Below, in pieces: positions 9,086 to 18,228 of a DNA stretch of 40,330 nucleotides (positions are counted from its first letter, which is position 1; each line of letters opens with the position of its first letter). Source of the DNA: Desulfovibrio sp. (lineage in GTDB: Bacteria; Bacillota; Dethiobacteria; DTU022). The position numbers and the translations under genes are program-made. Location of the stretch: assembly GCA_020060545.1 (NCBI GenBank), contig JAGUZX010000132.1, positions 1-40,330 on the forward strand. The letters are read 5' to 3'. The notes beneath the pieces were generated by a model. The model did not search any database. It was not told the DNA's origin and saw nothing but the letters and a program-made list of their open reading frames with translations.

Positions 9086-11494
9086 ATGGCCGTAAAAGAG
9101 ATCAAGAAAGCCGCCGTCCTCGGCGCCGGGGTGATGGGGGCCACCATCGCCGCCCACCTGGCGAACGTGGGCCTCCCGGTCTTCCTGCTGGACATCGTGC
9201 CGCCGGAGCTGACCGCGGAGGAGGCGAAAAAAGGGCTGACCCTGCAGAGCCCCGCCGTGCGGAACCGCCTGGCGGCGGCGGGAAAGGAAGCGCTGCTCCA
9301 GCAAAAGCCCGCGCCGCTTTACCGCAAAGCTTTCGCCGACCTGATCACCCCGGGCAACTTCGAGGACAACATGGAGTGGCTCAAGGAGAGCGACTGGATC
9401 ATCGAGGTCGTCGTCGAGAACATGGCGATCAAGAAAAAGGTCTACCAGAACGTGGAGCAGCATTGGACCCCCGGCACGATCGTCAGCTCCAACACTTCCG
9501 GGCTGTCCATCAACGAAATGGTTTCCGAAAATTCCGTGGAGTTCCGCCGGCACTTCCTGGGGACCCACTTCTTCAACCCGCCCCGCTACATGAAGCTGCT
9601 CGAGGTAATCCCCTGCGCCGACACCGCCGCTGAAGTGCTCAAATACATGCACCGCTTCTGCGAGCGGGTCCTCGGCAAGGGCGTGGTCTTCGCCAAGGAC
9701 ACCCCCAACTTTATCGCCAACCGCATCGGCACCTACGCCATGGTTTACACGATGAAGCTGATGGAACAGGAGGGGTTGACCATCGAGGAGGTCGACGCGA
9801 TCACCGGGCCGCCGATGGGGCACCCGAAGAGCGCCTCTTTCCGCACCCTGGACCTGGTCGGCCTCGATACTTTTTGCCACGTGGCGAAGACCTGCGCCGA
9901 CAAGGCCGCCGACCCGGCGGAAAAAGCGGCGATGGAACTGCCCGCCTTCATCTCCGCCATGCTCGAGAAGAAGATGCTTGGCGACAAGGCCAAAGGCGGC
10001 TTCTACAAGAAGGTCAAGGGAGAGGGCGGCTCGGAGATCTATGCCCTGGATTACCGGACCATGGAATACAAGCCGCGTGAAAAGGTGCGCTTCGACATCC
10101 TCAGGAAAACCAGGGATGCCGGACTGGCCAAAGGCTTCAAGATGCTGATCGAGTCCGACGAGAAGGCCGGCCTTTTCGCCTGGAAACTGACCAGGAACCT
10201 CCTGCTTTATACGGCGGGGCTTTTGGGCGAGATCGCCGGCGACATCGTCAACGTGGACCGCGCCCTGAAGTGGGGCTTCAACTGGCAGGCCGGCCCCTTC
10301 GAGAGCTGGGACGCGATCGGCCTGCGCGAGAGCGTGGCCCGGATGAAGCAGGAAGGAGAAAAGATCCCCGCCCTGGTCGAGGCGATGCTGGCGACCGGCG
10401 CGGAAAGCTTTTACAAGGAAGATGAAAAAGGCGCCGTTACTTATTACGATATTTTCGCGAAGGGCTACCAGCCGGTGCCGATCAGCCCGGAGACAATCAG
10501 CCTGCCGGCGCTGAAAAAGCAAAACAGGCTGGTCAAGGGCAACGACGACGCCAGCCTGATCGACTTGGGCGACGGGGTCGTCTGCCTGGAGATGCACACC
10601 ATGCGCCAGGCGATCACCCCCGTCTTTACCCAGTTCATTTTCGAGGCGCTGCACGAAACCGAAAAGAACTTCGCCGGCATGGTCATCGGCAACCAGGAAG
10701 GGAACTTCTGCGTCGGGGCCAATGTCGGCCTGGTAATGATGGCGGCCCAGGGCGGCGAGTGGGAGATGCTGGCCGGGGCGGTCAAGGAATTCCAGGACGC
10801 GCTGATGGCGATCAAGTATTCGCGCATTCCGGTGGTGGCGGCCCCTTACCAGATGACTTTGGGCGGCGGGATGGAGATCTGCCTGCACTGCGACCGCATC
10901 CATGCCGCGGCGGAAACGTACATGGGGCAGGTGGAGATGGGCGTCGGCCTGCTGCCGGGCGGCGGCGGGAACAAGGAGCTTTTAATCCGCTATACCGAGG
11001 GGATCCCCGACGATATGAACGTCGACCTGCTGCCGTACGTGCAGAAAGCTTTCGAAGCGATCGCCATGGCCAGGGTGGCCACCAGCGCCCGCGAGGCCCA
11101 GGAGTTTAAATTCATGCGCCCCACGGACAAGGTTACCGTCAACCAGGATTTCCTGATCCACGACGCCAAGCGGACGGTCCTGGCCATGCTCATGGAAGGC
11201 TACGAACCGCCCCGGCCGAAGCCGATCAGGGTGCTCGGCGAAGCGGGGCTCGCCGCGTTCAAGGTCGGCCTCCAGACGATGCGCTGGGGCGAGCATATCA
11301 GCGACCACGACATGAAAATCGCCATGGAGATCGCCTTCGTCCTCTGCGGGGGCCGGATCAAGCCCAACTCGCTGGTCAGCGAACAGTACCTGCTCGACAT
11401 CGAGCGGGAAGCGTTCCTGCGCCTTTGCGGCGAGCCGAAAACCCACGAGCGGATCACGGCGATCCTGACCACAGGGAAGCCATTAAGGAATTAA
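9086..11494 (+). CDS. fadN: 3-hydroxyacyl-CoA dehydrogenase/enoyl-CoA hydratase (FadN type)
   Basis: Bifunctional beta-oxidation enzyme that hydrates trans-2-enoyl-CoA and oxidises 3-hydroxyacyl-CoA with NAD. I use the ATG at 9086 (802 residues) because AAAGGAGGT ends 6-7 nt before it; an upstream TTG at 9065 overlaps that site. The N-terminal Rossmann fold has GAGVMG at about 13-18. The dehydrogenase motif with the catalytic His is GTHFFNPPRYMKLLEVI. A second HCDH domain follows (KAKGGFYKK). The C-terminal crotonase domain includes GNFCVGANVGLV near 537 and GGGMEICLHCDRI. The domain order (dehydrogenase first) is that of Bacillus FadN, opposite to E. coli FadB. The thiolase follows 12 bp later. 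No acyl-CoA dehydrogenase is in the window. Confidence 0.94.
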   Translation: MAVKEIKKAAVLGAGVMGATIAAHLANVGLPVFLLDIVPPELTAEEAKKGLTLQSPAVRNRLAAAGKEALLQQKPAPLYRKAFADLITPGNFEDNMEWLKESDWIIEVVVENMAIKKKVYQNVEQHWTPGTIVSSNTSGLSINEMVSENSVEFRRHFLGTHFFNPPRYMKLLEVIPCADTAAEVLKYMHRFCERVLGKGVVFAKDTPNFIANRIGTYAMVYTMKLMEQEGLTIEEVDAITGPPMGHPKSASFRTLDLVGLDTFCHVAKTCADKAADPAEKAAMELPAFISAMLEKKMLGDKAKGGFYKKVKGEGGSEIYALDYRTMEYKPREKVRFDILRKTRDAGLAKGFKMLIESDEKAGLFAWKLTRNLLLYTAGLLGEIAGDIVNVDRALKWGFNWQAGPFESWDAIGLRESVARMKQEGEKIPALVEAMLATGAESFYKEDEKGAVTYYDIFAKGYQPVPISPETISLPALKKQNRLVKGNDDASLIDLGDGVVCLEMHTMRQAITPVFTQFIFEALHETEKNFAGMVIGNQEGNFCVGANVGLVMMAAQGGEWEMLAGAVKEFQDALMAIKYSRIPVVAAPYQMTLGGGMEICLHCDRIHAAAETYMGQVEMGVGLLPGGGGNKELLIRYTEGIPDDMNVDLLPYVQKAFEAIAMARVATSAREAQEFKFMRPTDKVTVNQDFLIHDAKRTVLAMLMEGYEPPRPKPIRVLGEAGLAAFKVGLQTMRWGEHISDHDMKIAMEIAFVLCGGRIKPNSLVSEQYLLDIEREAFLRLCGEPKTHERITAILTTGKPLRN

Positions 11495-11506
11495 GGAGGG
11501 AGCGAA

Positions 11507-12697
11507 ATGAAAGAAGCTGTTATTGTCTCCAGCGTCCGCACCGCCGTCGGCCGGGCGCCGCGGGGGATATTGCGCTTTACCCGGCCCGACTGCATGGCGG
11601 CGCTGGCGGTAAAAGAGGCCGTCTCCCGGGCCAGGGGTTTGGATCCGGCGGAAATCGACGACGTGATCCTCGGCTGCTCTTTCCCCGAGGCGGAGCAGGG
11701 TTTGAACGTGGGACGGATCGTGGCGCTCCAGGCCGGCCTCCCCGATACGGTATCGGGGATGACGGTAAACCGTTACTGCTCCTCCGGGCTGCAGGCGATC
11801 GCGCTGGCCGCCGAGCGGATCATGCTGGGCTTCGCCGACGTGATGGTCGGCGGCGGGGTGGAGAGCATGAGCATGGTCCCCATGGGCGGGAACAAGCTCA
11901 CCCCCAGCCCGGCGCTGGTGGAGAGCCTGATCGAGGCCTTTACCCCGATGGGCATTACCGCCGAAAACGTGGCTCAACGTTATAACGTCAGCCGCGAAGC
12001 GCAGGACGAATTCGCCCTGCGCAGCCACCAGAACGCGGCCGCGGCGATCAAGGAAGGGCGCTTCAAGGACGAGATTGTCGGGATCAAGGTTGTCGATCGC
12101 TCCGTGGGGCCCGACAACAAGGCCGTGGAGAAGGAATTTATTTTTGACGTGGATGAAGGGGTGCGCTTCGACACCACCCTGGAGGCGCTGGGCAAGCTGC
12201 GCCCGGCTTTCCATGCCAAGGGGAGCGTTACCGCCGGCAACTCCTCGCAGACCAGCGACGGCGCCGCAGCGGCGGTGCTGATGAGCGCAGGCAAAGCGGC
12301 CGCCCTGGGGCTCAAGCCGCTGGGCGTCTTCCGCGGTTTCGCCGTGGCCGGCTGCCCGCCGGAGATCATGGGGGTCGGTCCGGCGGTGGCAATTCCGAAG
12401 CTGATGCGGCTCACCGGGATCAAACTCGAGGAGATCGACCTCTTTGAAATCAACGAAGCCTTTGCCTCGCAGGCCCTCTACTGCGTGCGCGAGCTGGGCA
12501 TTCCGCTGGAAAAGGTCAACGTCAACGGCGGGGCGATCGCCCTGGGCCATCCCCTGGGCTGCACCGGGGCCAAGCTCACCGCCACCCTGCTGCACGAGAT
12601 GGCCCGGCGCGGCTCCCGCTTCGGCGTCGTCTCCATGTGCATCGGCGGCGGCATGGGCGCCGCCGGCCTCTTCGAAAACCCCGGGGTCAGACCTTGA
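11507..12697 (+). CDS. fadA: Acetyl-CoA acyltransferase (3-ketoacyl-CoA thiolase)
   Basis: Catalyses the last beta-oxidation step, cleaving 3-ketoacyl-CoA with CoA to acetyl-CoA and a shortened acyl-CoA. The 396-residue protein has the nucleophile Cys91 in NRYCSSGLQ, His348 in [10 protein letters not shown] and the second Cys378 in [11 protein letters not shown]. The ATG follows AAGGAGGGAGCGAA, 12 bp after fadN. The last residues GVRP and the TGA stop are written by the GGGGTCAGACCTTGA part of a dispersed repeat (12683-12709). The original gene therefore probably ended at or shortly after AAGLFEN, and the repeat now supplies the stop. Catalytic residues are unaffected. Confidence 0.95.
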   Translation: MKEAVIVSSVRTAVGRAPRGILRFTRPDCMAALAVKEAVSRARGLDPAEIDDVILGCSFPEAEQGLNVGRIVALQAGLPDTVSGMTVNRYCSSGLQAIALAAERIMLGFADVMVGGGVESMSMVPMGGNKLTPSPALVESLIEAFTPMGITAENVAQRYNVSREAQDEFALRSHQNAAAAIKEGRFKDEIVGIKVVDRSVGPDNKAVEKEFIFDVDEGVRFDTTLEALGKLRPAFHAKGSVTAGNSSQTSDGAAAAVLMSAGKAAALGLKPLGVFRGFAVAGCPPEIMGVGPAVAIPKLMRLTGIKLEEIDLFEINEAFASQALYCVRELGIPLEKVNVNGGAIALGHPLGCTGAKLTATLLHEMARRGSRFGVVSMCIGGGMGAAGLFENPGVRP

Positions 12698-12709
12698 AAT
12701 GTGAATTAA
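12683..12709. repeat. 27-bp repeat element, left copy
   Basis: The element begins GGGGTCAGACCTTGAAATG and ends GTGAATTAA. It covers the last codons and stop of the thiolase gene. Its exact reverse complement is at 14658-14684, and a copy with one change is at 12769-12795. Confidence 0.95.
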
Positions 12710-12726
12710 CTTTCGCAGTCATGGAA

Positions 12727-12762
12727 CCGTCCCTCCAACTCCTTGCCGGGCTGGAGGGACGG
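12727..12762. terminator. Hairpin between the two repeat copies
   Basis: An 11-bp perfect stem (CCGTCCCTCCA/TGGAGGGACGG) with a 14-nt loop lies 30 bp after the thiolase stop. No T-tract follows on either strand. It could be a Rho-assisted or processed 3' end of the fad operon, or a REP-like hairpin linked to the adjacent RAYT transposase. The two readings cannot be separated by sequence alone. Confidence 0.4.
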
Positions 12763-12768
12763 CCCTTC

Positions 12769-12795
12769 GGGGTCAGACCTTGAAATGTGACTTAA
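12769..12795. repeat. 27-bp repeat element, second copy
   Basis: Identical to the copy at 12683 except for GACTTAA in place of GAATTAA. Read on the minus strand it encodes the end of the RAYT transposase (KSHFKV then TGA). Confidence 0.95.
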
Positions 12796-13741
12796 CTGTA
12801 GAAACAAGTCCACGCAAAGTCTGGTTTTCCATAATTTCTTGCTCTACAAAAGCCGCTGCTTTACTGATAGCGCTGCCTTGTATCCCGCCAAATAGCTCTC
12901 CAATTTCCCGATTACTTAAACGACAATACCGTTGTGTCATAAATAACGCAACTTTCCGTGCCGTGTTGCTTCTTTTTTGTTTTGCAAGGATTGATTCAAC
13001 AGGGACTTTCAATACATCTGCTACCACTTCAATAATGTAATGGGGGTCCTGGCCTTCATAAACAAGCCGCCGGAACCCTTCCAACTGATCTGATTGAGTG
13101 TGGGTTAAATAGTCTTCAACACGGTTTATAAATTCTTTGCCGCCCAGAACAGCTTGCCTATATACGTCTTCCAATGGATTTTTCATATCATGGATCGATA
13201 CCTTTTCGACGAAATTTTTGTATTGTTCTCTTGCTTTGTCAATTTGATCAGAAAAAAGGGCCAGGATTTCATGATATTTTACCCAACTGATAGCTTTACG
13301 GGCGTCAACGAAACCAGAATAACTGCTCCATTGGTACTGCCCGGGCTCCTTCACCAGATTAGCCCTGACCGGGTTGAGATGCACGTACCTGCTTAATGAC
13401 ATGAGATAACTATCTTTATCCACCAGAATACTTTTATACCTGCCTTGAAGGAGGTGCCCTACCCGTTTATGCCTGTGATTAAAATAGATGGTAAAACTGC
13501 TGTTTATGCCGTGCATCGCTTTAACCAAATTTGCTTCAGGGGTCTCCATGATCAGATGAAAATGATTCGGCATAAGAACATACCCGTGAAGCCAAAACCC
13601 GTACTTTTCATGGTATACCTGCAATATCTCCAGAAATTTTCTGCGATCTGTATCATCATAGAATATTTCTTTTTTTTCATTACCTCGGCTTGTGATATGA
13701 TAAAAAGCACCCGGATACTCAATGCGTACAGGCCGAGCCAA
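12773..13741 (-). CDS. REP-associated tyrosine transposase (Y1/HUH family)
   Basis: HUH-type single-strand endonuclease of the IS200/RAYT class, which cuts and joins hairpin-bearing DNA. The 322-residue protein starts ARPVRIEYPGAFYHITSRGN, typical of RAYTs. It has the HUH motif at His60-Phe-His62 (MPNHFHLIM) and a probable catalytic Tyr119 in SRYVHLNPVRANLV. The C-terminal third (ARKVALFMTQRYCRLSNREI, then GELFGGIQGSAISKA) resembles the DnaA domain IV helix-turn-helix, as in a known subgroup. The start is TTG with GGGAGGT upstream. The gene is clearly A+T-richer than its neighbours. Its last codons lie in a repeat copy and a hairpin lies just beyond, consistent with the enzyme acting on these elements, though that is inference. 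Confidence 0.92.
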   Translation of the reverse strand: MARPVRIEYPGAFYHITSRGNEKKEIFYDDTDRRKFLEILQVYHEKYGFWLHGYVLMPNHFHLIMETPEANLVKAMHGINSSFTIYFNHRHKRVGHLLQGRYKSILVDKDSYLMSLSRYVHLNPVRANLVKEPGQYQWSSYSGFVDARKAISWVKYHEILALFSDQIDKAREQYKNFVEKVSIHDMKNPLEDVYRQAVLGGKEFINRVEDYLTHTQSDQLEGFRRLVYEGQDPHYIIEVVADVLKVPVESILAKQKRSNTARKVALFMTQRYCRLSNREIGELFGGIQGSAISKAAAFVEQEIMENQTLRGLVSTVKSHFKV

Positions 13742-13816
13742 AATGCATACCTCCCTTGCTCGTCATAAATTAAAATGACTATAAAGTTAGCTCCGCATAA
13801 GTGAGAATTGGGCCAT

Positions 13817-13990
13817 TCACGCATGCGGACAAAAGCGACTAAAAAGCTGCGGTTGCCATGCCCTGCGGTTAAAACGGTAACAAAACTCATCCAGATAGGC
13901 CTGCAAGTGTTTCTTGTCAAGCCCATGATAAGTACCAGCTATGAACGCCCTGGCGTTAGACACTAAAGTGACGTGCCGGATAAATTTTAC
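13817..13990 (-). pseudogene. C-terminal remnant of an IS1595-family transposase
   Basis: Translating the minus strand across 13990-13817 gives SNARAFIAGTYHGLDKKH, then LQAYLDEFCYRFNRR, and ends at a TGA after FCPHA. This is the hallmark C-terminus of IS1595/ISXO2-type transposases. There is no start codon or ribosome binding site. A following MAQFSLMRS stretch suggests that the TGA itself is a later mutation. The central DDE-type core is missing between this piece and the N-terminal part at 14003-14508. Confidence 0.75.
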
Positions 13991-14002
13991 TCAAAAAAGC
14001 GC

Positions 14003-14508
14003 TTAACATGGCAATTTAATCGGTTCTTGGGACAACATATCTTTCAGGGCGCTAGCGGTGAACCTCCAGTTAAACGGATTTGCATTTAATTGTTCCAGGT
14101 GTCTATGAAACTCAAGGTGTGATGCTGGCCGGCCGCGGTGCTGGCGACGTCCATTCGCTTTTTGCAGCATGAGCCAGGCAGTAGGGTAACTGACAGCGAT
14201 GGTTTTCATCAAAGCGAGAGCGGAGTATCCTCTCTTATCAGTTGCCACCAGAAATATGGCCCAAAACCACTTTAAAAGCGGCGTATGAGTCTTGTGAAAG
14301 ACTGTCCCGGCAGTGGGGAAGCCTGATAATTACACGACTTGCATTGATCGAGACGCCGTTTGGAGACAAAATAATACTCTTTTTGGCCACAACGCGGGCA
14401 ACAAAAGCCCTCGGGCCAGCGTATGTCAAATAAATACTGGTAACAGGCTTCTTCGCTAGCAAAACGCTTTTGAAACTCCATAAAGCAAATAGGTTCTCTT
14501 TGAGCCAT
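14003..14508 (-). pseudogene. Frameshifted N-terminal part of an IS1595-family transposase
   Basis: The frame starts at an ATG (14508) with GGAGGGGATGATTCCC upstream and encodes the N-terminal zinc ribbon (CCPRCGQKEYY, CKSCNYQ). It stops at LIRRF. Inserting one base at about 14306 restores HKTHTPLLKWFWAIFLVATDKRGYSALAL, so a 1-bp deletion broke the gene. The second frame then passes from the expected AWLMLQKANG into NPFNWRFTASALKDML and stops at 14003. That end looks like the C-terminus of an IS630-type transposase, so a second insertion or recombination probably replaced the catalytic core. It is non-functional. Confidence 0.8.
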
Positions 14509-14657
14509 TGGGAATCATCCCCTCCAAACATATGTTCAAAGGAAATTATAGCACATCTGTCCGGTCGAGGGAAGGACTTCCTGATGAAACTTGATAGTCA
14601 TTTAAATTAATCTTTATCAATGTTACCAGGTTACATCAACAATCATCTTCTTCGGCC

Positions 14658-14684
14658 TTAATTCACATTTCAAGGTCTGACCCC
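14658..14684. repeat. 27-bp repeat element, right inverted copy
   Basis: Exact reverse complement of the copy at 12683-12709, ending in AAGGTCTGACCCC. The two copies bracket 1,948 bp holding the RAYT and the IS1595 wreck. Confidence 0.95.
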
Positions 14685-14789
14685 CTGGCCCTGGCCCTGC
14701 CTTAAAAAAGACAACTTGACTGGAAAGCCATACCTTGGTAGTCTTGAAGCGGTCAAAGCTGTTATCCTGAAAGGAAGGGAGCAATTACA

Positions 14790-15977
14790 TTGAAAGATCA
14801 TGCCGTACCGCTTGCGGAACTGGAACAACGGATCGAAAGGCTGCAAGAGCAGATGGAGCGGCAGGAAATCGGGGGCGCCCTGGTCGTCCAGAAAGCCGAC
14901 CTCTTTTATTTCAGCGGGACCGCCCAGAATGCGCACCTGTTCATCCCGGACCGGGGCGAGCCCGTTTTGCTGGTCAAAAAGAGCTACCCCAGGGCGAGGC
15001 GTGAAAGCGCGCTGCGCAGGGTGATCGAGCTGGACGGCTGGTCCAGGCTGGTGGAAACGGTGAAACCCCGGCTCGCGACCGGTAGAAAGATCGGCCTGGA
15101 GATGGACATTCTCCCGGCAAGCCTTTACTTGCGCTATCAAAAAATGCTCGCTCCCGCGGCCATAGCCGATATTTCGCCGGCGATCCGCCGGGTGCGGGCC
15201 GTCAAATCGCCCTTCGAGCTGGCGCGCCTGCACGCCGCCGCCGCAGTCGGTGAAGCTGTTTTTCGATTTGCCCGGGAAATATTAAGGGAAGGGATGACCG
15301 AAGTGGAGCTTTCCGCGCAGCTGGAAGCCTTCGGCCGGGCCCGGGGGCACCAGGGCTTTGTCCGCACGCGCGGCTTCAACCAGGAGCTCTTTTTCGGGCA
15401 TGTGTTGAGCGGGGAGAGCGGTGCGGCAGCCAGCTTTTTCGAGGGCCCCACCGGGGGCCTTGGGATGAACCCTTCTTTCCCGCAGGGAGCCGGCACGAAA
15501 CAAATAAAGCGCGGCGAACCGGTATTGATCGATTATACTACCGTCATCGACGGCTACCTGGTCGACCAGACCCGCATTTTTTGCCTGGGCAAACTGCCGC
15601 CGCACCTGGCGGAAGCCCACCGGACAGCGATAGGGATAAACAAAACTTTGGCCTCCTTGGGGAAAGCGGGGGCCGACGGCAGGGAGCTTTACCGGCGCGC
15701 GGCGGAGATGGCGCAAGAGGCGGGCCTGGCGCCATATTTCATGGGCTGTGAGGAGAAGGTCGGTTTTATCGGCCACGGCGTGGGGCTTGAATTGGACGAA
15801 CTGCCCGTGATTGCCCGTAACCTGGAATGCCCGCTGGAAGAAGGGATGGTGGTAGCCCTGGAGCCGAAGTTCATTTTCCCCGGCGAGGGTGCGGTAGGCA
15901 TCGAGGATACTTTTGTGGTCCGCAAGCACGGCCTGGAACAGATTACCCGTTTTGATGACGATCTGCAGGAGCTGTAA
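14790..15977 (+). CDS. M24-family Xaa-Pro peptidase
   Basis: Predicted cytosolic metallopeptidase that removes N-terminal residues next to proline or splits Xaa-Pro dipeptides. The 395-residue protein has a creatinase-like N-domain (1-130) and a pita-bread catalytic domain. All five metal ligands are recognisable: two Asp in LIDYTTVIDGYLVDQTR, His in GHGVGLELDELP, and two Glu in ALEPKF and GIEDTF. The start is a TTG after AAGGAAGGGAG; there is no better ATG. It is transcribed away from the transposase zone and appears to stand alone. Substrate preference cannot be read from sequence. Confidence 0.9.
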   Translation: MKDHAVPLAELEQRIERLQEQMERQEIGGALVVQKADLFYFSGTAQNAHLFIPDRGEPVLLVKKSYPRARRESALRRVIELDGWSRLVETVKPRLATGRKIGLEMDILPASLYLRYQKMLAPAAIADISPAIRRVRAVKSPFELARLHAAAAVGEAVFRFAREILREGMTEVELSAQLEAFGRARGHQGFVRTRGFNQELFFGHVLSGESGAAASFFEGPTGGLGMNPSFPQGAGTKQIKRGEPVLIDYTTVIDGYLVDQTRIFCLGKLPPHLAEAHRTAIGINKTLASLGKAGADGRELYRRAAEMAQEAGLAPYFMGCEEKVGFIGHGVGLELDELPVIARNLECPLEEGMVVALEPKFIFPGEGAVGIEDTFVVRKHGLEQITRFDDDLQEL

Positions 15978-16383
15978 TGACCGCCCGCGCACGCGGCGTA
16001 CCGTACCCCTACATTCAAAATGCACGAAGCAAGATGTAAGAAGCAGGAGATACATACAATTGCTTTGTTTCTTCCTGCAGGCACAGGACGCTGCGCCCTA
16101 CACTTTTCATAAGCGGACCGTTCTCCTCCGGCTTCCGGCCTCTGCCGTGCGAGGCCTGCCTCGCCCCTTGTATTTTTTAGGTGCGGCAGGTTAAGTTAAC
16201 CTGTTTTCTGCCTCCAACTTCCAACTTCCAACTTCCAACCTCCAACCGCCGGGAGAGCGAGGCATGCTCAAGCCCCCGCGGGTTTGAAAACAACATTACC
16301 TTTATCATTGCCTGCACCCGGACGGGGAGTGCGGCATAAATTATAATGTTCGGGGTAAACCTGTTGCTTTGGGGGGATGGCCG
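15978..16383. other. Repeat-rich spacer
   Basis: No gene is seen in these 406 bp. It holds decayed 7-bp units at 16026-16046 (GAAGCAA, GATGTAA, GAAGCAG), a clear array at 16214-16248, and a 7-bp-stem palindrome at 16149-16164 followed by CCCCTTGTA. The latter is the reverse complement of the TACAAGGGG seen at 18330 and 33840. Confidence 0.65.
16214..16248. repeat. Heptanucleotide tandem array
   Basis: Five 7-bp units read CCAACTT three times, then CCAACCT and CCAACCG. A partial copy of the same string lies at 211-224. Confidence 0.9.
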
Positions 16384-18228
16384 ATGTGCGGGATTTGCGG
16401 TTTTGCGGCGTTAAAAGGCCTGCCGGGGGAGAGCCACGCCGTGCTGGAAGAGATGACGCGGGCGATGGTCCACCGCGGGCCGGACGACAGCGGCTTTTTC
16501 ACGGACGAGCGGGCGGCCTTGGGCTTCCGGCGGCTCAGCATCATCGATCTGAGCGCGGGCCGCCAGCCGATCACCGACGAAAACGGTCGCTTCTATCTCA
16601 TCTTTAACGGCGAAATATACAATTTCAGGCAGCTCCGGCGCGATCTGCAGGCCAATGGACACCGCTTCCGGTCCCAGACCGACGGCGAAGTGATTGTCCA
16701 TCTCTACGAAGACTGCGGCGCAGAATGCGTGACCAGGCTGCGGGGCATGTTCGCCTTCGCCCTCTGGGATACGGCGGAAAAACGGCTTTTTCTGGCCCGG
16801 GACCGTTTCGGGATCAAGCCGCTTTATTACACCCGGGCCGGGGAGATGCTGCTCTTTGCTTCCGAGGTCAAAGCGCTGCTGAAGCATCCCGCCCTCCGGG
16901 CCCGGCTGAACCGGGCTGCGCTGCCCCATTATCTTACCTTCCAGTATGTCCCCGACCCCGAAACGATATTTGAAGGGATCTTCCGCCTCCGCCCGGCTCA
17001 CCACCTGACCTTGGACAGCCGGGGGATGCGGATCAAGAGATACTGGCAAATCCGTTTCCACCCGGAGCCGAAGCCGCTCTCCTACTTTGTCGGGATGACC
17101 GATCAGCTGCTCCGCGAGTCGGTGCGCCTGCATATGATCAGCGACGTCCCCCGCGGCGCCTTCCTCAGCAGCGGCATCGATTCGAGCAATATCGTGGCCC
17201 TGTTGAACCGGCTCGAAACGGTCAATACATACTCCGTCGGCTGCGCAGGCGGCCGCTACGACGAGCTGCCGGAGGCCCGGGAAACAGCCGCCTTCCTGGG
17301 GACCAGGCACCGCGAGGTCAGGGTCGGCGCCCAAGAATTCTGGGCCAACCTGCCGCGGATCGTCTGGTGCCAGGACGAACCGGTGGCCGATCCGGCGGCG
17401 ATCGCCCTCTATTTTGTCGCCCGTCTCGCTGCTGAAGATGTGAAGGTGGTCCTTTCGGGTGAGGGGGCGGACGAAGTTTTTGGCGGTTACGAGATCTACC
17501 GTGAGCCGGCGGCGGTCGCCCCCATGCAGGTACTGCCGGGCCCGCTGAAAAGTTGGCTCCACAGCGCTTCCGGCCGGGTGCCCGCAGGGATCAGGGGCAA
17601 GAATTACCTGCGGCGGGCCACCACGCCCCTGGAGCGGCGCTACTTCGGGAACGCCCTTATTTTTACGGAACCGGAAAAACGGGAACTGCTGAACCCGGAG
17701 CTCTACTCCGGCGGGTGGGAGCCGCCATGCAGCGTCACGGCCCCGTATTTCGCGAAAAGCAAAGCGCACGACGGCGCCACGCGCATGCAGCACCTGGATT
17801 TCCACACCTGGCTGCCGGGGGATATCCTGGCCAAGGCCGACCGTATGACCATGGCCCACTCGCTGGAGCTGCGGGTCCCCTACCTGGACCACCCGCTGGT
17901 TGAATTCGCCGCCACGATTCCGCCGCGCCACAAGATCGCCCGCGGCATGACCAAGTATGTCTTAAGGCAGGCCGCGGCGAATTACCTTCCGGAAGCGGTT
18001 TACCGCCGCCCCAAGCTGGGTTTTCCCGTGCCAATCGCCGGCTGGATCAGGGAGCATTACCGTCCCTACCTGGAGGAGCTCTTTCAAAGCAATGCCGCGC
18101 GCGCCTACTTCAATCCCGCCTTGCTGCAGCAGATGCTCGACCGGCACTGCCGGGAAAAAGCGGACTACGGGCGGAAGCTGTGGACCGTTGCGATCTTCCT
18201 GCTGTGGCATGAAATTTACCTGGAGTGA
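16384..18228 (+). CDS. asnB: Asparagine synthetase, glutamine-hydrolysing
   Basis: Transfers ammonia from glutamine to an aspartyl-AMP intermediate to make asparagine. I use the ATG at 16384 (614 residues) because it places the catalytic Cys at position 2 (MCGICGFAA), which class II amidotransferases need; GGGGGG lies upstream. The glutaminase domain (1-210) has HRGPDDSGF, and NGEIYNF, which contributes to glutamine binding. The synthetase domain has the pyrophosphate loop SSGIDSS near 260 and SGEGADEVFGGYE. The length and spacing match Bacillus AsnO/AsnB. It is monocistronic, flanked on both sides by repeat-rich spacers. Use on a specialised acceptor, as in some AsnB paralogues, cannot be excluded. 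Confidence 0.94.
   Translation: MCGICGFAALKGLPGESHAVLEEMTRAMVHRGPDDSGFFTDERAALGFRRLSIIDLSAGRQPITDENGRFYLIFNGEIYNFRQLRRDLQANGHRFRSQTDGEVIVHLYEDCGAECVTRLRGMFAFALWDTAEKRLFLARDRFGIKPLYYTRAGEMLLFASEVKALLKHPALRARLNRAALPHYLTFQYVPDPETIFEGIFRLRPAHHLTLDSRGMRIKRYWQIRFHPEPKPLSYFVGMTDQLLRESVRLHMISDVPRGAFLSSGIDSSNIVALLNRLETVNTYSVGCAGGRYDELPEARETAAFLGTRHREVRVGAQEFWANLPRIVWCQDEPVADPAAIALYFVARLAAEDVKVVLSGEGADEVFGGYEIYREPAAVAPMQVLPGPLKSWLHSASGRVPAGIRGKNYLRRATTPLERRYFGNALIFTEPEKRELLNPELYSGGWEPPCSVTAPYFAKSKAHDGATRMQHLDFHTWLPGDILAKADRMTMAHSLELRVPYLDHPLVEFAATIPPRHKIARGMTKYVLRQAAANYLPEAVYRRPKLGFPVPIAGWIREHYRPYLEELFQSNAARAYFNPALLQQMLDRHCREKADYGRKLWTVAIFLLWHEIYLE

Noticed and set aside
8858-10903. A 681-codon open frame on the minus strand across fadN
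   Set aside because: It is the antisense shadow of fadN, a product of high G+C codon bias. It has no ribosome binding site and no recognisable domain.
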